Source: Hydractinia symbiolongicarpus (Eukaryota > Cnidaria > Hydrozoa > Anthoathecata > Hydractiniidae). From it: a DNA stretch of 64,000 nucleotides. Of this stretch, positions 10,691 to 23,900 are shown piece by piece. The notes beneath the pieces were generated by a model, which was given only the letters and a program-made list of their open reading frames with translations, was not told where the DNA came from and did no database searches. Every line of letters begins with the position of its first letter. The first letter of the stretch is position 1. The position numbers and the translations under genes were made by a program. The stretch covers positions 20,460,501 to 20,524,500 of the forward strand of contig NC_079880.1 of the NCBI RefSeq assembly GCF_029227915.1, read 5' to 3'.

Positions 10691-11817
10691 ATCTTCAGTA
10701 ATTCTAATCACAAAACCCTCTGAGAATTCTGTGGCTTGGTAGCTAGCTATAGCTAGCTAAAAGTACTTTCACTTTTAACTATAATATGAAATAAAGATAG
10801 CTAAAAATCATAAATAAAAAAGTGTATAGCTAGCTACCTTGGTTTGCACAACCTTTGTAGCTAAAAAAGTACGTCTTGGACCTTTGATAGCTAGCTAGCT
10901 ACCATAGATGGCTTAAAAATTTTAAAATAAATATATATTTAAAATTTGTTTGTAGCCCAAAAAAGCAGGCAAAAAAAAGGCAACACTGTAATCATGTTTT
11001 CTTGAAGCAAAAACTTAAAACACTTTAGCTAACTTGTTTCTGATTAAAAATAAAACTCTATCCTTGATTTCCATCCAAGATTGTTTTGCATAAATTATAG
11101 CAATACGCTGTTCTCGGCGGTCCGCATGCAATTCTTAACAAAATGACCAAATTTTGCATAAATTAAAAATCAGCACGAATCGTGCTGATTTTAACCAGCC
11201 TGGCCCAGGGTCATTTCTTCGCACCGTCTCGGATATCAAAAAAGCGAAAAATTGCCCTGGGAACGAGGTTGGCGTTTTAGCGATGACAAGGCTTTCTAAA
11301 ACGGAACACGCTTTTGCAAATCGGATTGTACTAATCCAATTACAAAACAAAACAGATTTAAAACGGGCGAATCTAATCTAATCTAAAAAACACTAAATGT
11401 TTGCTAAAATGATTGCAATTATTGCATGCAGACAGGAGCTAGCTATAGCTATATTTGTGGAAACCCATCGCACTTTAGTTTGTAAATGTGACACTAGTCG
11501 CTGCTAAAACGTATTTTATGTGGTACGAGTGTAAAGGTTCACTGTCACTTGTTTCTTCAGGAGGTGCAAATAAATGCTGTGGATGAATAAATTTACTATT
11601 GGTATTACATACATTATAACATTGCCTCTTTCAATATTGGATGTTTTTTCTTATTTTTAGCCACATCTCTTGTTAATCATCAGAGTAAGGAAATGCTAAG
11701 ACAGTAAATCTCAGAAGTTAAAGGCCATCCAGGCCTGAAAGGTGTTGTTCGTGTTTGCCCATTTTTTTTATCTGCATTGACAGTTACAAGCAACTGTATT
11801 AGCCACGTGCTTAATAT
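10691..11817. other. non-coding interval with one short inverted-repeat fragment
   Basis: At about 11190-11275 a copy of the ACGAGGTTG family is seen (CCTGGCCCAGGGTCATTTC … TTGCCCTGGGAACGAGGTTG). The remainder is AT-rich with AGCTAGCT words and no gene. Confidence 0.4.
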
Positions 11818-12289
11818 AAAAACATATAAACAAAAAATAAAATCAATTTATTAAAACCTTTATTTATGGATTTATTAAAAAGTTTTTAATAAATACACCT
11901 TTATGATAATTCAATTGTACATGCGTTCCTACCTACGGCTCTCCATCGTTTTACTATATCGAAAAAAAAGGAGGTAAAAATCGTGTTTTTATAAGAGTTT
12001 GTTAGAGACAAGAGCGTGTTTTCTCCAGTTTTTTAACTTATCAATTTCTTTCAAATTTTTAGGAAACGTTAATAATAATAAGATACAACTTATGTGTACT
12101 TTTCATTAAAAACAAAACACGGCAAGAAAAGTTATCATGAAAAAACGTGTTTTCTCCTTAATAAACTCTTATAAAAGTGTGATGTTTACCTCCTCTGATC
12201 GCTAAATAAGCTGCGATGGAGTGTTTGTTTTCCCGAATTATCGTAAAGGTGTATTGATTTTATCCTTTGTTTATATGTTTTTGTATTCC
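11818..12289. repeat. 470-bp foldback (long inverted repeat) element
   Basis: The arms span roughly 11818-12020 and 12110-12289. The left arm reads in order AAAAACATATAAACAAA, TACACCTTTATGATAATTC, CTCCATCG, GGAGGTAAAAATC, TTTTATAAGAGTTTGTTA and GTGTTTTCTCC. The reverse complement of the right arm gives the same series in order: AAAAACATATAAACAAA, TACACCTTTACGATAATTC, CTCCATCG, GGAGGTAAACATC, TTTTATAAGAGTTTATTA and GAGAAAACACG. The spacer is about 90 bases. It has no coding capacity. The clear TA-flanked ends seen in the other MITEs here are absent. Confidence 0.7.
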
Positions 12290-13140
12290 TTGTGGCTGCA
12301 TTTTATTTTTTGCAAAAATTTTCACATTTTCTTTGATATTAATCTTCCCAATGCCATATTTAGTTCCATGGCATGTTGGAATGTTCTGCTTGAATAAAAA
12401 CGAAACAAGAAAAAGGAAATACTGCACAAGAAATATATTTGTTTTTATATATAATTATATTTATATTTGTTTCAACCATGTAGATTTTGCTGAAAGTATG
12501 TCAGAAATACAACCTTGTACATAAATATATACATGTGCAAACATCAATGGACAGACTTGAAATTTTTAGGGAACGTTTTCTTAAACATTTATTGTGCCAT
12601 GATTACAACGGTGTATGTTTTTCTTATGTTTTAAGGTCTGTGATTGGCAGTTGCATAAAAAGTGGGAACTAAGGCTGGTCTGGTCACAAAGGATCAATCA
12701 GGATTGTCTTGTTCACTGATTGGTAATGCACTTTTTTTAGAATCCCTACTACGAGGAAAAATGGGGGAAAGAATTGCCCTTCATAATATGTGAGACACGA
12801 TATATTTGAGTTTAAATAAGTTTAAAGCCACTGGAGACATGCTTTTATTCAGGGACAAATTAAAAAATTATAGCCAAGGAGCTAAACATTTATGAATGAT
12901 TTGTAACACTCATACAACATTAACATCAAACAAGAAAGGTTACACTGTTCCTTGAAAGGCAATACTATGAGTGTGTTACTTTTTTACTCAAATTTTTTAG
13001 TTTAGTTCACAAAATTTGTTTAGTTATTGGAAAACTGCATTGTAATAACAATAGAGGGTGAATTTTATTCATATTAAGAATTTAAACATAACATAATTGA
13101 CTTTTAAATACACAAGTTCATATAATTTTGTTTTACTTCT
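12290..13140. other. upstream region of SGF29, nothing assigned
   Basis: AT-rich. Two short open frames (12267-12672) have no recognisable protein features. A SGF29 promoter probably lies here but no motif stands out. Confidence 0.4.
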
Positions 13141-13145
13141 TTTAG
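13135..13145 (+). promoter_or_regulatory. splice acceptor 16 bases upstream of the SGF29 start
   Basis: TACTTCTTTTAG (AG at 13144-13145) is a good 3' splice site with a pyrimidine tract. It lies just ahead of the first ATG at 13162. It serves either a 5'UTR intron whose donor was not found or spliced-leader addition. Confidence 0.5.
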
Positions 13146-13161
13146 TTCTCACTATACAAAT

Positions 13162-14094
13162 ATGTTGAAGAATGCCAGTGGAAATACATTTGTTGGTGGT
13201 AGCTCTGGACAAGCAGTTGTTGTAACAGATGCCTTGAAAGAGTTACATCAAATGATATATAATATACAAGAAGAAAGGAACCGAAGTGCAGACAATCTAA
13301 GTAATATCAACAAAACACATGAGAAGATGCGTCATGAAACAAGAGTATCTGCGTACTTTAAAAGTAAGCTAAAAAGTTTATATAAGACTGCTATTGCAGA
13401 TGCGAAAACTGAATCAGAACTAATACAGAAAGCAATGGAAAAAATTTTAGAAATTAAACGTGCCAGGAATGAAAGACGAGGAAGTGGGAGCAACTTGTCA
13501 AGCTTAGGTAAACATTCGTATCAGGATGAACCTAGAAAAGGAATGCGTAGGGGTGTGTTAATGTCCATGTTGCAACAAAATGCTGTTCATCTTCCAATTT
13601 GGAATGGTCGAGCTGGTGAAACACCTGCACCGTTATGTGGCGCCATGCCGGCTGATTCGAGTTACATCTGTAGGCCAGGAGATCATGTCGCTGCACGTGT
13701 GAAATACCCAGAAGAAGAGGAGCAGTATATTTTGGCAGAGGTTGTGTCATACAATGCAAGCTTAGGAAAATATGAGGTGGAGGATATTGATTATTCAGAG
13801 GAGGAGGGAAAAAATGAAAAAGAACGACACAATTTAAGTAGGCGTAGGATCATTCCATTGCCTTTATATAAAGTTGATCCACAACAGAACCCAGAAGGTT
13901 TATTTCAAATGAAGCAACTTGTGTTGGCGTTATATCCACAGACCACCTGTTTTTATAAAGCTGTTGTTCATAGCGTGCCTAAAACCAAGGATATGGATTA
14001 TGTTGTCCTTTTTGAGGATACATCATATGCTGATGGCTATTCTCCTCCATTAAATGTACCACAGAGATATATTGTGGCTCCTAGAAAAAGATAA
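13162..14094 (+). CDS. SGF29: SAGA-associated factor 29 (SGF29), H3K4me3 reader
   Basis: 310 aa in one exon, close to the roughly 290 aa usual for animal SGF29. The N-terminal part (about residues 22-110) is charged and helical, as in the family's coiled coil that anchors it to the Ada2/Ada3/Gcn5 HAT module. Residues from about 165 form the tandem Tudor (SGF29_C) domain: PGDHVAARVK, then AEVVSYNASLGKYEVEDID (acidic residues that bind the H3 N-terminus), LSRRRIIPLPL, LVLALYPQTTCFYKAV and VLFEDTSYADGYSPPLNV. The Tyr and Phe residues of the methyl-lysine cage in these last blocks are kept. SGF29 recruits SAGA to H3K4me2/3 in the nucleus. The ATG at 13162 is the first after a splice acceptor. An inserted SEEEGKNE stretch lengthens the first Tudor loop relative to vertebrates. 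The gene looks intact. Confidence 0.95.
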   Translation: MLKNASGNTFVGGSSGQAVVVTDALKELHQMIYNIQEERNRSADNLSNINKTHEKMRHETRVSAYFKSKLKSLYKTAIADAKTESELIQKAMEKILEIKRARNERRGSGSNLSSLGKHSYQDEPRKGMRRGVLMSMLQQNAVHLPIWNGRAGETPAPLCGAMPADSSYICRPGDHVAARVKYPEEEEQYILAEVVSYNASLGKYEVEDIDYSEEEGKNEKERHNLSRRRIIPLPLYKVDPQQNPEGLFQMKQLVLALYPQTTCFYKAVVHSVPKTKDMDYVVLFEDTSYADGYSPPLNVPQRYIVAPRKR

Positions 14095-14907
14095 TAGAAA
14101 GATTGTATATATATATGCTATCCATCGATATTTCTTAGGGTGAATTTGAAGGATCTTGCGTATATATGTGTATATAAAAGCTGCAGGCGAAAGGAAAAAC
14201 TATGCATCTCTTTTGTATAGTTTGTATTCTCGTGTGAATTAAGGATCGGAAATAAAAAAAACAGGAAGTTATTAGTAAATGTACAGAAAAGAATAAATGA
14301 ACAGTAAATGACATTGTTTTTTAATTCTGAGATTTGACAAAGTGATTACAATCAATTAAGATGTTGCTACATCTTATAATTAATCGCAATGACTTTGTAT
14401 ACAAAGTATACAGTTGTATAGTGTGTACATTTTGAATCAGTTGTCTAGGGAATGGTGAGTAAAGGAAACTTGAAGAAACTTGAAAGAACTTGAAGAAACT
14501 AATATTTTGTAGTTTTACTTGTTAGAGTATTATATATATTAAATAAAAATATAAAGTGCAGAGAAAAAATACAAATTAGCAGGTATCAAATTAATAACAA
14601 CTTTTTCTGTCATGTCTGTCATTTAACAAAAGTTTTGTAATATGAACCAAATCTTTTGATTTTAGTTTTTTATAGAATTATTTGTTTATTATTTTGTTAT
14701 TCAAGTGTTTTCAACTTTTTTTTGCTTAAAATGATTTGTTTTAAGACAGTTCTATGTAATGTGCATGTTTTACTTGTCTTTTTTTCGTAGATAAAAAATC
14801 TGTGACAATCCATCAGTGGTATACTGTATAGGCGTCCTTCATCAATCATAAAAAGATTGTTGTCAAATCATTTGTGGCATTGTTTTTGAATTATTGAATA
14901 GTGCATC
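14095..14907 (+). promoter_or_regulatory. SGF29-GGT7 intercistronic region with strong splice acceptor
   Basis: Candidate AATAAA poly(A) signals occur near 14247, 14291 and 14535. A strong acceptor with a pyrimidine tract (TTGTCTTTTTTTCGTAG, AG at 14789-14790) precedes the GGT7-like ATG by 117 bases. No matching donor was recognised upstream. It could end a cis 5'UTR intron or receive a spliced leader. Confidence 0.45.
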
Positions 14908-17900
14908 ATGGGAAGAGAATACCAGCGTCATGTGAATGAACCTGTAAGATATATAATTTAAAACACTAGAAGAAGAGACCTAAAAACTTTTAATGTGAAG
15001 CTAATAATAGTTTTTCAAAAGTTACAACAAGGAAATAAGTTCGTGTTTGTTTTGTGATATCAGGAAATGATTAAAGTGGCTTAAGTTAAATCTTTTTAGT
15101 TTTTATTATTTCAGCTTATTTAATGGATTTAATTTTGCTTTGCGGTTAAAATATAATAGCTAATAAATTAGATTTTAAAATACATTATGGCGTCATAATT
15201 TTTACGTAACAAAATTTGAGGGTTTTGAACAAATCAAAAAATTAATTCCTTAAAATTGCATGTATAAACACCTTTCCCATCAAATTTTACAAAATGTCCT
15301 CACTAACTTTGTGAAAATGGTGTTGTCCATATTTTCTTATAATCAAAACTTTGTCAGAAAATTATAATTTTTTGAAAAAGAATAATATCTTGAAAGGCTT
15401 ATCTTTTATTTTATTAGGAAGTACCAAAAACAGAAATTATTGAGTCACCAAGAGCTGACAAGGATGAAAAGAAATGTTGTGGAGATGGCTTTAAAGTTAT
15501 TGTAGCAGGATGCATCATTTTTGCATCTGTCATAGGAATTGGTTTAGCAGTAGATATATACAGTAGACGCTTGCGTTCTTTAAATCACTCATATGTTGCA
15601 ATAACAGATGCAAAAGAATGTACTGATACAGCCAAGTCTGTGCTAAAACAAGGCGGGAATGCTGTAGATGCTACAATTGCTGGAATATTTTGTTTGGTTG
15701 TGGTTCGGCCTGATCAAATAAGTCTTGCTGGGTAAGTGGAAGTATTTTTGAACTTTTTTTATTAGTTTTACTTTTCCTACTTGTATGCAATCATCCTTAT
15801 GAAATCACAGCAGGGTACCTATTATACAAGTTTGAAAACGCTATACAGTAGCATCCACTACTGAAATATAGAGAGATAATGACAGCAGGTTCCAGTAGGT
15901 TTTAGGTTTAAGTTGTATCTATAACTTTTGGAGATGGAGATATTCGCAAATACCAATTAAATAAAAAAATTTTGTTAACACTTTCAGAAATTGCAGAGTG
16001 CTTATATGGAAATGAAAAGGCTTGATACTGTTAAAGGCTGTTAAACATTAATAAGGGCTTGCAAGTGGGAATTTTTAAAATCAAATTTTTTAAAGTTTTT
16101 GAAACATTTGTAAACACTTCAAAGTCTCCTGACATCATGCTAAAAGAAGGAAATAATAAACATCTTTATTGTAAACAAGCATTATTATTTTCAAAATGAC
16201 AGCAAATAGGCAATGCGGTTTATGTTTGGAAGATGGAAATGTGCTAGCAGAAGCCCTTAGGATTTGTCTTGACACTAAGATAGAAGTTTGAGTAAGTTGT
16301 GTGAATAACACTTGGGATGAATTAAAAAGCTTGATTAATCAGAAGGAGAGTTTTTCTAACATTTGTAACATATTTAGTGTTTTATTTTAAAAAAACGAGT
16401 TTGATATTTTTAGAGAAATTTTCTAACATTTATAACATGTTGTTTTGTTTTGCTAAGGAGATTTTTATGTTTTATTTAGCTCTCTTGCTTCATTTTATAA
16501 TTTTCTATTAAACTTTAGTAAGAACGTATAGAATATGTGTGGTGCTTTTAAACATGAAAAATAAACACTGTTAAGACATTAATAATAAATTTATAGTTCT
16601 TATTCAACTGTGATTGTTTTGTTTGTAGTGGTGGTTTTTTATTGGTCCACAGAAATGGAAAAACCAAAACTGTCGACTTGCAGGTCACTTCTCCAAATAG
16701 TACATTAGTTGCAGGAAAGAAGGTAACAAGACTACTTTTAATGACTTTTGATTTTGATGGTGGTGATAAAGTGATAGATGTTTATTTTCATTTTATACAA
16801 AGGGTTTCTTAGAAAATATTTCTTAAATCTAAATTTGCACAATAAGAAAAAGTTGGATATTTCAATACCTCATGTGTACTGCTGCCTTAATAAGAACATG
16901 AATGTTTTTTTATTCAGTTGTCTAAAGTTGGTGTTCCAGGACTTATTACAAGTTTGTGGAAGGTTCATAAAAAATATGGCAGGTTTGTTGATATTGTTTT
17001 GGAAAATTTAATTTGCTTTAAATTTTTCAAGTATAGAAAAGTATTTTGCTCTTTCCTTGAGTTTCTGATTTCGAATGCCACATTTTTAACAATGCAAATA
17101 AATAGATTATCCATATTTGAGAGTAAAACAAATGTTAATATGAGAATACTCTTTATAAAATATTACAGTGTAATCTCTCTGAAGCGAACACCATCAGTTA
17201 AAATAGAAATGTCTGCTTTATCGAGATTACACTGTATTACATTATTACGTGTAAATTTGCATTTCATGAATTAAGAGGCTTTACCTCCATTATTTTTTTC
17301 TTGTTCAGATTATCCTGGTCAAAACTAGTATCACCTGCAATAAAACTGGCTTCTGGTGGTTTTAAAATTTTTTCTTCAACAGGTGAAAATGTTTTAACAA
17401 TACTTTTTGCAATCTTTTGCAGGTTCTATTATATCCTAATAAAGTAAATTCCTGTTTATTAATATTTTGTAGATGCATCATGCCCATACCTCTACCTTAA
17501 TAGTTTGGCATCTTAGGCGCTGGTGTGGTTTAAAAGCAGCTGTGCTTCTATGTGGCTGCCAAGGCTTTCTTTGCAGCTTTAAAAACATTAATTTGTTGGA
17601 AACTGGACCCACTGTGTTATTTATTTTTCATTTTATTTTATTTTAGTGTATCATGTTAATGCCTCTTTCAGTGATCTTCCATTAAACATAAGGGAATTGT
17701 TTACAGTTAATGGAACCTTAAAGAAGGTATATAATAAACTATCATTCCCTGTAACTTAATTGCTCAGTCGAATAATTTAAATCTAACTTTATAATAAAAA
17801 TGGAGAAAGATGCAGAAAAGTTTACAAACATAAATATTGGCGATATTAAACACATTCTTTATGAAAAAGATATCCAAAATAGGCCAAACTCCACATCAAT

Positions 17901-20900
17901 GGCTTCATTTTTGTGTCATAAATTTAATATGAAACTTGTTCTATGCATAATTTGTCGAAATATTAAAGTAGATGATAAAACAGATATTAGTTTCGGTGAC
18001 ATCAGATATCTAAATTTTTAATTCTTGCTTTGATGAATCAGTCAAGGCATTGTTGAATATCATAAGCTCGACTGAATAATTTTTGATTTCCGCCGGCGAA
18101 GGCGGAATCTTTAATATCGCCTGGGAAGATAGAGAGAGATAGAGAGATAGATAGATAGAGACAGCCCAGAGCCTGGACGCCTAAAACTTATCCAAGCTAA
18201 AGCTTAAATCCTCGTTTTGACAGATTTTTTGCTGAGAACGAGGCTAAATTGAGTTTTAAGCCAATAAGAATCCTAACAGTGCAACAAATTGTTTTATTAT
18301 CCAATGAACATTAATTTATTTTAAAGTTTATAATCGAAAGTTAAAGCTCGTGCAGTGTAGCATAATGAAGATCGCCTTACAATGCGCCATCTTTGATGTT
18401 ATTAACGTCATTTCCCTCTGTACAGTTTTGCAAGAACGTAGACTAAAGCTAATTATTCATGAATTTTAATTTAGAGGAATTGTTGAGGCTGAATATTTTT
18501 GGTGAAAGATTTATAGCTATAAAATCGTGACAATGTGTCATAAAAGAAAAAAATAAGAATATGTAGTCTGAAAATAAACTTTCCTAACTGATTATATAAA
18601 AAAAAATATAAAAAAGTTGTCACCTTTAAAGATATTTTCCTGGCTGTTTTTCAGAGAAAAAGAGAAAATAGATGAATTTTCAGCCTTGCCGTTGTTTTTA
18701 TTTTGTTTTTATTGTTCATCAATTTTCAGGATTATTATTTTTCTTTTAAAATTGTTCCTATAGAGAAATGAAGTTTATGTAAGTTAAGTTAGCTATGATT
18801 TACAGTTACAATAATAATCAAAAATTGAATTTTAAAATTTTAGAATAAAAAATGATTTTTTTCCCCCAGTCCTCTTTAAAGTTCAGTACTTTTTCAGATT
18901 ATTGCTAATGGCGGAAATCTTTCAGCCACAGGGCTTCTTGTTTAATATTCGATTCCATCTAATCCAATATCTGTTTAATATTTATCCATAAAGGCGAGCC
19001 CTGTGTATAAACATCAAATTTCAAAATTTATATTAAGTTAGATAAGGGCAAATTTTGCCTTTTTCATGCTTGTTTTTAAAGTACACCTGTACTTTTTTTA
19101 ATATTCGATTTCAAAAGTACACCTGTACTTAAAAAACACGCATTAAAAGGGTTTTAGGCATTAAGTTTTTTTGTTTCTTGCTGAAACTTTCAAAGAATAT
19201 TTTTGACCAATGTGGTGTAAGGAAATTTTGTCCTTTTTTTAAAATTTAAAATTTAAAATCCCTTGTGCAATGTAAAACGATGTTGAGCATCTATTTATAT
19301 ATAATCGTAGAGGATCAAAATTCATAAAAATTAACCAATCATAAACAAGCTTAATATGTTTGAAAAATGATAAGCATTCACAAATAATATAAATATTAAA
19401 TACTAAACAGACAAACTGAAATAATACCTTCAGTAATATTATTTTGGCTTAACAAGACATTAAACCTTTTTTGTCTTAGTTATTAGTTATTTTCGAAAAT
19501 AAAATTTATGATAAAACAAAACAGCCTAAAAATTGTTTTTTTATTTGCGAATCAATGAAGGAAACTAACTTGTTTACGATTAAGTACAGCTAGTTTAAGC
19601 AAAAGGATTTCGGTTGTAACTTCTTTACACACAATTTTTTTTATTCCACATTTTGACCACTTCGTTTATTGCAGACTGGTGAAACAATAAAGCTGCCACA
19701 GCTAGCAAAGACATTAAAGATTATTATGCAAAATGATTACACAGCATGGTCTTCTGAGTTTAATGACATTTTAGAGGATTTGGTATCAACGGTATGTGTT
19801 GTGTGTTACTTTACTGTACATTGCTTGTGTAATTGTTTGTTCTGTCAATCACATGGAAATTCACAATTAAAAAATACAACAGCTAGGCAGATACGCCATG
19901 CTCCCTATTGTTTTTTTTTTAACTTTTGTTTTTTGTTAACAACTTATGCGGTTGACAACTTATGCACTCATTGCATCACTATGAAGAGCCTACTGTAGCA
20001 GTAGCTTGTAATTTCTTCTTTCCTTACAGTGCAATGTAGCAAGCTACAGCACACTAGTTCTGTGATGTTTTAATCTGATCAATATTCACATTTTTGCATT
20101 TTAGCCATTGATTTTATTTCCAATTTCAGGTTGTATCCAGTAACAATGCAATGTCTATGGAAGACTTAAAATTGTATGAAGCAATCTTTAGAAAAGCATA
20201 CCCAGTAAAAATTAGAGGTTTGTATTGTAAGAACCCAGCTTTCAAGAAATGGTGTTATCATCTATAATACCCGTATACGTCTATCTCTCTGTCGGTTAAG
20301 CAAATTGGTACCGCAAGTACAGTACTGTAAAAAGGTTTGTTAACATCGTGGTTCGTGTTTATTTCATGTTACGCACGAACCACGATAGTCCGCGATGCGC
20401 ATTTTTTTAACAATCATGGACCTCACGATCATGATTCGTGGAGTACACGAACGAAAATTAAATATTACATCGTGGCTTCCACGATAGATAACTTCTATTG
20501 TAAAACAATAACGAACGTTAGTTTATCAATTAAATCAAAAAACCGACGGCAAAAAATAAATGAACACGTTTTAATTCGTTGTCATAAAGCTAGCTACATA
20601 ATAAATTTTAATCGTTCGTGAATCAAAATGCGATGTAAAAAAACATTTCTATCGCCGCTTTTCGTTTATTAACTTTTAAAATGCGATCTAAAAAAAACAT
20701 TTCTATCGCCGCTTTTCGTTTATTAACTTTTAAAATGCGATCTAATAAAACATTTCTATCGCCGCTTTTCGTTTATAAACTTTTAAAATGCGATCTAAAA
20801 AACATTTCTATCGCCGCTTTTCGTTTTAAAACTTTTAAAATGCGATCTAATAAAACATTTCTATCGCCGCTTTTCGCTTATAAACTTTTAAATTGCGATC

Positions 20901-23900
20901 TAAAAAAACATTTCTATCGTCGCTTTTCGCTTATAAACTTTTAGAATGCGATCTAAAAGAGCATTTCTATCGCCGCTTTTCGTTTATAAACTTTTAAAAT
21001 GCGATCTAAAAAAACATTTTTATCTTCGCTTTTCGTTTATAAACTTTTAAAATGCGATCTAAAAAAACATTTTTATCTTCGCTTTTCGTTTATAAACTTT
21101 TAAAATGCGATCTAAAAAAACATTTCTATCGCCGCTTTTCGTTTATAAACTTTTAAAATGCGATCTAAAAAAACATATTTATCGCCGCTCTTCGTTTTTA
21201 TACTTTTAAAAAGCGATCTTAAAAAACATTTCTATCGGCGCTTTTCGTTTATAAACTTTTAAAATGCGATCTAAAAAAACATTTTTATCTTCGCTTTTCG
21301 TTTATAAACTTTTAAAATGCGATCTAAAAAAACATTTTTATCGCCGCTTTTCGTTTATAAACTTTTAAAATGCGATCTAAGAAAACATTTTTATCTTCGC
21401 TTTTCGTTTATAAACTTTTAGAATGCGATCTAAAAAAACATTTCTATCGCCGTTTTTCGCTTATAAACTTTTAGAATGCGATCTAAAAATACATTTCTAT
21501 CGCCGCTTTTCGTTTATAAACTTTTAAAATGCGATCTAAAAAAACATTTCTATCGTCCCTTTTCGCTTATAAACTTTTAGAATGCGATCTAAAAAAACAT
21601 TTCTATCGTCGCTTTTCGTTTATAAACTTTTAAAATGCGATCTAAAAAAACATTTCTATCGTCCCTTTTCGGTTATAAACTTTTAGAATGCGATCTAAAA
21701 AAACATTTCTATCGTCGCTTTTCGCTTATAAACTTTTAGAATGCGATCTAAAAAAACATTTCTATCGTCGCTTTTCGTTTATAAACTTTTAGAATGCGAT
21801 CTAAAAAAACATTTATATTGCCGCTTTTCGCTTATAAACTTTTAAAATGCGATCTAAAAAAACATTTCTATCTTCGCTTTTCGTTTATAAACTTTTAAAA
21901 TGCGATCTAAAAAAACATTTCTATCGGCGCAGACAAATTTAACTTTTCTAGATAAATGACATTTTGTAAAAATACGATCGCGTCCATGACGAAAAAGTAT
22001 ACACCAAGCAAAAACTACGAATATGCTTTTTTAACTTGATAAAACCTGAAACAAATAAATTAACTTTAATAAAAGACTTTTTTGAAAAGAAAAAAAAATT
22101 AAATTATACTGGTTATAAAAATCGTGGAGCTCGCGAAAATAATCGTGGGACACACGATCCGTCGTGGAGATAATAGTATTAGCGTGGTGGCCACGATAGA
22201 ATGTTTGAATGTTTGTTATGCATAAAGACCGATTTTATCGTGGTTCGTATGCACCACGCTCGTTACACCAACACGATGTTAACAAACCTTTTCACAGTAC
22301 TGTAGCGAGATGCTTGGAATGAGGTATTAAAAGGAACAGGCGAACCTGTGGATTTTTCCACGGGCCACCAACTAGTTTTATTAAATCGACCTAAAAGTAA
22401 ATTTTCTGCGCAAATAGAATTATTTTGACAGATCAGTTACTTTTCGATAGCGCAACTATTTAGCACATCAACTCATGGTATTAGTCAAAAATTGTTTGTG
22501 CAGCTTTAAATTTACCCCAATCTGCTTCCTTGTTTTGTTGATGAGTCATCAGAACTGTGTTGACTTACACAGCAAGATAATTCACTATTGCTAAAAATCA
22601 ACGGCCTGGAATAAGCATCCTTATTATCGCAATTTTTAAATAAAAATTTTTTTATTGTATTTTTGTACTAAACAGCACATTTTTCTAACACGGCGAATAA
22701 TACTCAGACATGAAAATTATATCATTTTTAAGATGTTTTAGCCAGCGTGTGATGCCCAACCTTTTTTTAGACTAAGTCAGCAAGCTGGTTCATGCATATA
22801 ATTTTTGTTGTAGATCATCAAGTTTTATGTTCTGCAGTTCCAAGCAGTGGTGTGTTGCTACCATCTGTTTTAAGCATTTTGAATGAGTTACCAAATAGAA
22901 ATAAAACTATCACATACGAGTTTATCATTGAGGTAGTGTTCGGTTATTATGTCTTTATTATTGTTTTATTATCTTTCTTTTACAACCTTTTCTCTAGTAA
23001 AATTATAAGGCTACAAACAGCTTTATTCAATTTGTGGTGCTAAGAAAAGTTTCCCCTATTAAACACCTAGCTTGTAATATTTATTTAGGCGGAGTTGTCC
23101 TTCATTTGTAAAGAATAAATTAAAAGAATACTTTTTTTTCTATACTATATGTAATTGTTACGCATACTATATGTTGCCAGCTCTTAATTCAATGTATGTG
23201 ACGACATTAGGATAATATTAACACAAAAAAACCCCGATTACCCCTTACCGTACTGTCGAATATCTCCTAATGTATAAGTATTGTTGTTGTTGTGCGAATT
23301 TATTTTACTGGTAATGTACTTTTTTGGAAGTGATATAAAACTATTTCCAATGCTTATTAAAGTTTGTTTTTCGTGCTTTGAGAGGTTTTGAAGATATATG
23401 AAAACCACATCCAAATAAGCACATAATCATTTACTGACTTCGAAGAGACATTTGCTATCAATAAAAAAAAATTGGTGGAATTAATCAAAACGAACACAAA
23501 CTATAGGCTCTCAATTTACAAAAAATCGTTTTCAAATCTTCAGATTCTATGCACTGTAGACTGAACCATCACATTCTATAGTTCGTTTATTTATCCACAA
23601 GTAATTGACATTCAGTCAAAAATGTGATGCAAACAGTATTAATGCTCTGCTATCTGTTTCTCCAATAGTCATTAAAAGTTGTTTTCGCCAAGAAACACTT
23701 GTTACAAGATCCAGCGTTTGATCAAACTGCACAGAATATAACATCAAAACTTCTCAGGTAAGTGTATATACGTGGCTCTCAGTACTTTGGGGATGAATTA
23801 TATCATTCGTCATGTTTGTACACAAGCTCTTTCATTTTGATAATTTAACCACGTTTCAAGAATTTTAAAAGTCACATAGTTCACAATATATAAGTATACA

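Larger units (their letters stand above)
20261..22375 (+). mobile_element. mini-Helitron-like element split by a nested TIR transposon, GGT7 intron 8
   Basis: The 5' end reads TCTATAATACCCGTATACGT at 20261. The 3' end reads GGCGAACCTGTGGATTTTTC followed by a short hairpin stem (CCTGTGG/CCACGGG) and ends CCAACTAG at 22375, followed by T. Removing the 1983-bp nested element and one TA leaves about 130 bases, the size of the stand-alone copy at 34243-34363. Assignment to Helitrons rests on the TC start, the hairpin and the CTAG|T end. Confidence 0.55.

Noticed and set aside
18129-18160. GAGA/GATA element as a regulatory site
   Set aside because: It is a simple purine microsatellite inside an intron; no further regulatory evidence.
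20681-20944. 87-aa repetitive open frame (MRSK…FRLL units)
   Set aside because: Translation of the 53-bp minisatellite; the frame breaks as soon as unit lengths vary.
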